Shown: positions 6,632-11,026 of the stretch, piece after piece | Layout of the letters: each line of letters opens with the position of its first letter | Position numbering within the stretch: the first letter of the stretch is position 1 | Source of the DNA: Actinomycetes bacterium | Lineage (GTDB): Bacteria; Actinomycetota; Acidimicrobiia; Acidimicrobiales; Palsa-688 | DNA: 11,026 nt | Direction: 5' to 3' | NCBI GenBank assembly: GCA_021816565.1 | Contig: JAKAXN010000124.1 | Location: 1 to 11,026 of the forward strand | The notes under the pieces: generated by a model | Database searches by the model: none | The model's input: only the letters and a program-made list of their open reading frames with translations | What the model was told of the DNA's origin: nothing | Program-made: the position numbers and the translations under genes

Positions 6632-7362
6632 CGGTGATCCTCCCGGCCTCCGGGTCCGGACCGGTCATCCCCAACTTCGGCGGGGCGTCGCGCTGCGTGC
6701 GCACCAACGGAGGCTTCTGCTGGAACTGGTTCACCAGCCACTGGGGCAACACCTTCGAACCGGCCCTCGTCCAGCACATCGAGCTCACGTTGATCGCCGT
6801 GGGCATCGGCTTCGCCATTGCGTTCGTACTGGCCCTGGCCGCCCACCGGGCCCGCTGGCTGGTACCGCCGGTCACGTTCGTGACCAGCCTCCTCTACACC
6901 ATCCCCTCCCTCGCCGCCTTCGAGATCCTGGTGCCGATCACCGGAATCAACCGGGTGACGGTGGAGATCGCCCTCGTCTCGTACACCCTGCTGGTGCTGT
7001 TCACCAACACCCTGGCCGGGCTCTCGGGGGTGTCGGCCGAAGTGCGCGACGCCGCCGCGGGCATAGGGCTCACCCCTCGCCAGACCCTTCTGAGGGTGGA
7101 GCTACCCCTCGCCCTGCCCACCATCTTCGCCGGGCTCCGGGTGGCCACGGTGACCATAATCTCGCTGGCCACGGTGGCGGCGTACATACTCCCGCAGGGT
7201 CTCGGCAAGGTCATCTTCGACGCTCTCCACAACGGGGACTTCAACACCAAGTTCATCGCCGCCGGCGTCCTCGCCATCATCCTGGCCCTGGCCGCCGACG
7301 CTCTGCTCGCAGGGGCCCAGAGGATCCTGACGCCGTGGGCCGCGGCCCGCCGGAGCCGGTGA
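6628..7362 (+). CDS. OpuCB/OpuCD-like ABC transporter permease (first)
   Basis: This 244-residue inner-membrane protein has five or six hydrophobic segments, at about 52-73, 81-103, 112-133, 172-190 and 208-230. The cytosolic coupling loop EAA-type motif is EVRDAAAGIGLTPRQTLL followed by ELPLALPTIFAGLR (about 138-171). This is the BPD-type permease fold of quaternary-amine importers. The first 50 residues are a polar lead-in with C23 and C31 and several aromatics, probably on the outer face; similar N-terminal extensions occur in actinobacterial relatives. GTG 6628 is supported by GAAGG 7 bases upstream and by the 4-base overlap with the ATPase stop, indicating translational coupling. It should pair with the ATPase and the second permease as a heterodimeric channel. 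Confidence 0.92.
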   Translation: MTVILPASGSGPVIPNFGGASRCVRTNGGFCWNWFTSHWGNTFEPALVQHIELTLIAVGIGFAIAFVLALAAHRARWLVPPVTFVTSLLYTIPSLAAFEILVPITGINRVTVEIALVSYTLLVLFTNTLAGLSGVSAEVRDAAAGIGLTPRQTLLRVELPLALPTIFAGLRVATVTIISLATVAAYILPQGLGKVIFDALHNGDFNTKFIAAGVLAIILALAADALLAGAQRILTPWAAARRSR

Positions 7363-7366
7363 CGGA

Positions 7367-8077
7367 ATGAGCTCGTTCGTCGACGCGTTCAGCTTCATCG
7401 GCAGCCACGGCCACGTGCTCCTGTCCAAGCTGGCGGTGCACATGATCATCAGCGGTGAGGCCATCGCCATATCGATCCTCATCGGGCTCCCCCTCGGCGT
7501 CGTGCTCGGTCACGCCCACCGGCTGTCGTTCCTGGCCATCAACATCTCGAACCTGGGCCGGGCCCTACCCAGCCTGGCCGTGCTGTCCATACTGCTGCCG
7601 GTCCTCGGGATCGGCCGGACCGACGTGATAGTGGCGCTGGTGGTGCTGGCCTTCCCGCCCATCCTCACCAACGCCTACGTGGCGGTCGACCAGGTCGACG
7701 GCGACACCGTCGACGCCGCCCGAGGTATCGGGATGCGGCCATGGGAGGTTCTGATGAAGGTGGAGATCCCCCTGGCCCTCCCGGTCATCTTCGCCGGCAT
7801 CCGCACCTCCGCGGTGTTCGTGGTCGCCACCGCCACCCTGGCCGGGTTCTTCGGCGGTGGAGGCCTGGGCGACATCATCGCCAACGAGGAGTCCTACCGA
7901 CTGGCCGGGATCATCGCGGCGTCGTACGTGCTCATAGTCCTGGCCTTCGCCTCGCAGGTCCTGCTCATCGGGTTGGAGCGCCTGCTCACACCACCCGGCC
8001 TGCGTCCCCGACGGAACCGGCGGGGTACCCGCCAGGTTCCGACCGCCCTCGATCCAGCGCTAATCGAGGCCGCCTGA
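7367..8077 (+). CDS. OpuCB/OpuCD-like ABC transporter permease (second)
   Basis: This 236-residue membrane protein is related to the preceding permease and was probably derived from the same ancestor. It has hydrophobic segments at about 24-45, 52-78, 82-105, 145-165 and 180-205. The EAA-type coupling motif is DTVDAARGIGMRPWEVLMKV followed by EIPLALPVIFAGIR. GFFGGGGLGDIIANEESY is a conserved periplasmic-side signature of the OpuC/ProW group. It starts 4 bp after the first permease stop with only a weak GACGGA ribosome site, consistent with translation coupled to the upstream gene. The C-terminal tail (about 208-236) is Arg/Pro-rich and presumably cytosolic. With the first permease it forms the translocation channel for a compatible solute such as betaine, choline or carnitine. 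Confidence 0.93.
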   Translation: MSSFVDAFSFIGSHGHVLLSKLAVHMIISGEAIAISILIGLPLGVVLGHAHRLSFLAINISNLGRALPSLAVLSILLPVLGIGRTDVIVALVVLAFPPILTNAYVAVDQVDGDTVDAARGIGMRPWEVLMKVEIPLALPVIFAGIRTSAVFVVATATLAGFFGGGGLGDIIANEESYRLAGIIAASYVLIVLAFASQVLLIGLERLLTPPGLRPRRNRRGTRQVPTALDPALIEAA

Positions 8078-8114
8078 GCCCGCCGGCCTGGATCCCAACC
8101 AAGGAGACAACTTC

Positions 8115-9086
8115 ATGACGACCTTCACCGATCGCCCCCTCCGGCGGGCCGCCGTGTTCGGAGCTGCCGTGACCCTGGCGGCCGGCGTGGCCGCATGCGG
8201 GTCCAGCAAGTCCTCGGCGCAGAGCCCGTCGTCGGGGTCCGCCGGTGGAGGATCGGCCGCCCTCCCGGGCCAAGGCAAGCCGCCCATCACCATCGGGGAC
8301 AAGAACTTCAGCGAGGAGTTCGTGCTCGGCGACCTCTACGCCCAGGCCCTGCAGGCCAAGGGCTACACGGTCAACCTCAAGGCCAACATCGGCAGCTCGC
8401 AGGTGATCGACAAGGCTCTCACCAGTGGTCAGATCCAGATGTACCCCGAGTACACCGGCGTCATCTACACCGAGCTGGCCCACCTGGGTGATCATCCGGC
8501 CAGCGCCCAGGTCACCTACCAGGGCGCAGCGAAGTGGGAGGCCTCGCGGGGTTTCACCATGCTGAAGCCCACCCCGTTCCAGGATGCCGACGGCATGGCG
8601 GTGCTCAACGGGTTCGCCCAGGCCCACCACCTGAAGACCATCGCCGATCTGGCTTCGCTGCCGTCGTTCACCTACGGCGGTCCGCCGGAGAACGCCACCC
8701 GATACCAGGGCGTGCTGGGACTGGAGCAGGCCTACGGGCTCCACAATTTCAAATTCGTACCGCTCACCATCGGCACCCAGTACCAGGCCATCGACCAGCA
8801 CAAGGTCGATTCGATCGCCATATTCACCACGGACGGCGAACTGGCCAGCGGCAACTACACCGTGCTCAAGGACACCAAGGGCATCTTCGGGTACCAGCAG
8901 GAGGCGCCGGTGGTGTCCACCAAGCTGCTTTCCGAGGAGGGCCCCCAGTTCGCCCAGATCCTCAACGCGGTGAGTGCCAAGCTGACCTTCCCGGCCATCG
9001 AGAGCATGAACAAGGCCACCCAGATCGACCATCAGGACCCGGCCACCGTGGCCCGCCAGTTCCTCAAAGCCAACGGGCTGGCCTGA
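8115..9086 (+). CDS. OpuCC/OpuBC-like substrate-binding lipoprotein
   Basis: The 323-residue protein has a type II signal peptide: basic start, hydrophobic stretch about 12-26, and lipobox GVAAC with lipidated Cys28. A Ser/Gly-rich tether follows to about residue 55. The mature domain is the type II binding fold of the glycine betaine/choline/carnitine family. It begins ITIGDKNFSEEFVLGDLYAQ (58-77) and carries QMYPEYTGVIYTE (108-120), PENATRYQG (191-199) and IFTTDGELASG (236-246). The aromatics Y110, Y113, Y118 and Y197 are candidates for the cation-binding cage seen in this family; assignment is inferred, and which amine binds cannot be told. AAGGAG lies 8 bases before the ATG. The gene ends the importer operon, with a strong terminator 27 bp after its stop. 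Anchored outside the membrane, it delivers substrate to the two permeases. Confidence 0.94.
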   Translation: MTTFTDRPLRRAAVFGAAVTLAAGVAACGSSKSSAQSPSSGSAGGGSAALPGQGKPPITIGDKNFSEEFVLGDLYAQALQAKGYTVNLKANIGSSQVIDKALTSGQIQMYPEYTGVIYTELAHLGDHPASAQVTYQGAAKWEASRGFTMLKPTPFQDADGMAVLNGFAQAHHLKTIADLASLPSFTYGGPPENATRYQGVLGLEQAYGLHNFKFVPLTIGTQYQAIDQHKVDSIAIFTTDGELASGNYTVLKDTKGIFGYQQEAPVVSTKLLSEEGPQFAQILNAVSAKLTFPAIESMNKATQIDHQDPATVARQFLKANGLA

Positions 9087-9113
9087 TCCGACCACCCGGC
9101 CGTAATGCGTTCC

Positions 9114-9142
9114 AAGGGGCCCCTCTCCGGAGGGGCCCCTTT
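9114..9142 (+). terminator. Intrinsic terminator of the importer operon
   Basis: A perfect 12-bp stem (AAGGGGCCCCTC 9114-9125 with GAGGGGCCCCTT 9130-9141) closes a TCCG tetraloop and runs into TTT at 9140-9142. The U-tract is short, but the stem is exceptionally stable and placed 27 bp after the lipoprotein stop. The arms are themselves near-palindromic (GGGGCCCC). The complementary strand lacks a following T-run, so it should act mainly on the plus strand. Confidence 0.85.
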
Positions 9143-9302
9143 GCATGCGGACACGAGCCGCGACCGCCCGCGGAAACGGTCCAAAGACCCGGCCCCGGTC
9201 GGGCACTTGGTCTCTGGCCGCTGGCCCATCTCGGAGCGACCCTGACGGGGTACGCGATTCCAGAAGGAACGCGGGGCTCTCCCAGAAAAGGGGACGGTTC
9301 CT
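9143..9302 (+). promoter_or_regulatory. Structured upstream region/leader of the unassigned secreted-protein gene
   Basis: Several small hairpins can form. Examples are CCGCG/CGCGG and GGTC/GACC around 9160-9190, ACCC (9239-9242) with GGGT (9248-9251), and CGCG-A-TTCC (9253-9261) with GGAACGCG (9266-9273) around an AGAA loop. GGAAC (9266-9270) can alternatively pair with GTTCC (9297-9301), enclosing TCCC (9280-9283) paired with GGGA (9291-9294) and so covering part of the ribosome site AAGGGGA (9288-9294). It matches no riboswitch class I recognise. No clear promoter hexamers are visible, so part of this may be untranscribed. Confidence 0.35.
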
Positions 9303-11026
9303 ATGAGGGCGTTTGCACGGAAGATGAAGGTCGCGGCAGGGGTCGCAGCGGCGCTGGCGATGCTGGCCTCTCCGGCCCTGGCTGCCGGTGGCGGCAGCGG
9401 CAATGGCGGGACCGGCAGCGGGGGCAACGGTGGGGGCACCGGTGGGAGCACCGGGTCCGAATACTCCGATCTCAATGTGGTCCTGAGGGCGAATGACGGG
9501 ACACCGCTTCTGAAGCAGTTCGTGGTCCCCGCCACGGCCGACACCGCCGCCACGACGGCGTACTGCCCGCAGCCGGTCTCCTACGGCCCGATCCCGGGAG
9601 GCACCGCGGCGACGACCGATCCGGTCGACGGCCGGACGGTCTGGGTCGTGCCGCTCATGGGAGACCTGATCGGGACACCGGCGTTCACCGAGTCGACATC
9701 GGCTTGTGACCCCCAGACCCAGTACGCCATGTTCGTCACCCCGACGGACCTGGCCCGGCTGAACCTGGCCCGGACGACCGCGAGCGTCCTGGCCCAGAAG
9801 CTCTCCGACGTGGAGGCCAAGCTCCGGGTCGGGGCGAACATCGCCCTGGAGTCCACCGGTCGGATCAGCATCGACGGCACCCCCATCGACGCCGCCCCGG
9901 AGAACGCCGCCATCTACCAGGCTCTCATGACCACCGGGACCATCCCGGGCCTGCCGGCGCCCATGGCCGGGCCGCCGGCGGTGGTTCCCGGTGAGAAGCC
10001 GGCAGGAGGCAACTCGAACAGCCAGTTCGACGCGTGGAAGCTGGCCGCCATGGCCCTGGGAGCGACCGCCGACAAGAAAACCCCGCTGAGCGTGGACGCC
10101 GTGGAGTACTACAACCGGATCATCGGACTTCCGGCCCTCTACGCGGCAGCGGCCGGAGACGGCTCGCCGTGGAAGGTCAACTTCGTCACCTCCGCCTACC
10201 CGGGTGGCACGAAGCCGTCCGACGCCGAGCAGTTCGTCGACTACAGCGGGTTCACATACAACCGGTCGCAGACCTTCACCGGCAGCGTCACCTGGCTGAA
10301 CACCGCAACCCTCAAGTGGACGGTCAGCCGGATCCTCGACGTGGTCCCGTGGCACAACCTTTCACCGGATTCCGCCCGCGGCACCCTGACGGGGGTGGTG
10401 GCCTTCGCCCAGCTCGCCGATGACGTCAGGGCGCTGTGCGATTTCATACCTGACAACACTTTCATCCCGGGGTTCTACATGGACGTTCCCGGCGTCGACA
10501 CGCACCAGGACCAGGTGGATTCCATAACGAATCCGGCGGTGGACCTGGGCGCTCTCCCCGCGACGGTGTTCGAGACATATCCCTTCAGGGTGACCGCATC
10601 TCTCTACAACCCGTTCGGTAGCGACCAGATTGCCGCCAAGACGATTCCCGACGCCCGCCTGCGGGTCACCATCCACGCACCCGGCCCACTGGCAGCAGGC
10701 GACGTGACCGCCACCGAGGTTCCGGCCAGCGAAGGGGCCCCGGGACAGCCAGTGGTGTTCGCGCCCACCGGCAGCGACCTGATCGGGTGGTGGGGGCCCG
10801 AGACCGGGTTCGCGGTGGCGCCGGGCTACCACGTGTCCACCACCTTCGACGTGACGGTGGCGGCCGGGGCGCCCACCGGGCCGTACCAGCTCACCCTCGA
10901 TCTGGTGAGCGCCGCCAACCCCTCCCAGGTGCTGGCGTCCGACACCGGAACCGTGGCGGTGGACCCTGACCAGACGACGGTGCTGTGGGGTTCGCCGCTG
11001 CCGCAGTTGGCCACCCAGGACGTCTT
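9303..11026 (+). CDS. Large secreted protein of unknown function, Gly-rich linker (3' end outside window)
   Basis: From ATG 9303 there are 574 uninterrupted codons to the window edge. AAGGGGA lies 8 bases upstream. A Sec signal peptide is clear: basic MRAFARKMK, hydrophobic core about 10-25, cleavage after ALA at residue 27. Residues 28-52 are a Gly/Ser/Thr/Asn linker. What follows is a soluble mixed alpha/beta extracellular region with three Cys (C88, C135, C379) and many aromatics. About residues 430-555 look like a beta-sandwich, with alternating strands such as FRVTASLYNPFG, ARLRVTIHAPG, STTFDVTVAAG and PYQLTLDLVSA. I do not recognise the family and see no catalytic motif, lipobox or membrane segment in the visible part. 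Codon choice is somewhat more relaxed than in the neighbours (ATA, ACT, TCT, AAT, CCT all occur). It is separated from the importer by a strong terminator, so it should be its own transcription unit. Confidence 0.85.
   Translation, partial: MRAFARKMKVAAGVAAALAMLASPALAAGGGSGNGGTGSGGNGGGTGGSTGSEYSDLNVVLRANDGTPLLKQFVVPATADTAATTAYCPQPVSYGPIPGGTAATTDPVDGRTVWVVPLMGDLIGTPAFTESTSACDPQTQYAMFVTPTDLARLNLARTTASVLAQKLSDVEAKLRVGANIALESTGRISIDGTPIDAAPENAAIYQALMTTGTIPGLPAPMAGPPAVVPGEKPAGGNSNSQFDAWKLAAMALGATADKKTPLSVDAVEYYNRIIGLPALYAAAAGDGSPWKVNFVTSAYPGGTKPSDAEQFVDYSGFTYNRSQTFTGSVTWLNTATLKWTVSRILDVVPWHNLSPDSARGTLTGVVAFAQLADDVRALCDFIPDNTFIPGFYMDVPGVDTHQDQVDSITNPAVDLGALPATVFETYPFRVTASLYNPFGSDQIAAKTIPDARLRVTIHAPGPLAAGDVTATEVPASEGAPGQPVVFAPTGSDLIGWWGPETGFAVAPGYHVSTTFDVTVAAGAPTGPYQLTLDLVSAANPSQVLASDTGTVAVDPDQTTVLWGSPLPQLATQDV
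9384..9455 (+). repeat. Gly-rich low-complexity linker within the secreted protein
   Basis: About 24 codons after the signal-peptide cleavage site encode mostly Gly with Ser, Thr and Asn, in loose repeats of GG-S/N/T. This is probably a flexible spacer between the mature N-terminus and the folded part. The DNA is made of GGC/GGT/GGG runs with no exact tandem unit, so length variation between strains is plausible but not shown. Confidence 0.7.

Noticed and set aside
9143..9302. A known riboswitch (cyclic-di-GMP, cyclic-di-AMP, TPP, cobalamin, glycine) in the leader
   Set aside because: Short AAA/AAAG elements recall GEMM RNAs, but the conserved core strings of each class are absent.
9384..9455. 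PE_PGRS-like or silk-like repeat protein
   Set aside because: The Gly-rich part is only about 24 residues and is followed by ordinary folded sequence; it is best read as a linker.
7986..10355. 789-codon minus-strand open frame across the second permease, lipoprotein, terminator and secreted protein
   Set aside because: It runs through a strong intergenic terminator and two real genes, is Gly/Arg/His-rich with no motif, and is explained by the scarcity of stop codons in GC-rich DNA.

Overview
The window is very GC-rich and densely coded, with G or C at most third codon positions and GTG as well as ATG starts. A secreted lipoprotein with a classic lipobox, possible leaderless expression, a thiolase/DUF35 lipid pair and an 11-bp-phased OmpR-family-type operator point to a high-GC actinobacterium. 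An acidimicrobial lineage would fit, but that is inference. I see no mobile element, CRISPR array, tRNA or rRNA.

Layout. (1) 1-1259, minus strand: a two-gene unit with a zinc-ribbon/OB-fold DUF35 protein followed 1 bp later by a thiolase-superfamily enzyme that runs off the left edge. (2) 1260-1453: a divergent intergenic region with a candidate minus-strand promoter, and on the plus strand a candidate leaderless promoter with a 7-bp inverted repeat. (3) 1454-3885, plus: an SCP-2-like lipid-binding protein overlapping (ATGA) a glycogen-debranching-type glucosidase. (4) 3943-5259, plus: a secreted coiled-coil protein ending in a GH73-like glucosaminidase domain, probably a peptidoglycan hydrolase. 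(5) 5260-5479: a regulatory region with four 5-mers at exact 11-bp spacing, resembling a GlnR or PhoP box. (6) 5480-9086, plus: a complete OpuB/OpuC-type ABC importer for compatible solutes (ATPase, two permeases, lipoprotein binding protein), closed by a strong terminator at 9114-9142. (7) 9143-9302: a structured leader. (8) 9303 to the right edge, plus: an unrecognised large secreted protein with a Gly-rich linker, open at the window end.

How the parts work together. In the importer, the lipoprotein captures a quaternary-ammonium solute, the two permeases form the channel and the ATPase drives uptake. This usually serves osmoprotection, or carbon and nitrogen supply. The upstream array suggests control by an OmpR-family regulator, possibly a nitrogen or phosphate one. 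The thiolase/DUF35 pair and the SCP-2 protein sit back to back and suggest acyl-CoA or sterol-like lipid chemistry, although the SCP-2 gene is translationally coupled to a glucan enzyme. Nothing here is clearly a new defence or mobile system. The items most worth a second look are the operator array, the leader before the last gene, the SCP-2/debranching overlap and the unassigned secreted protein.
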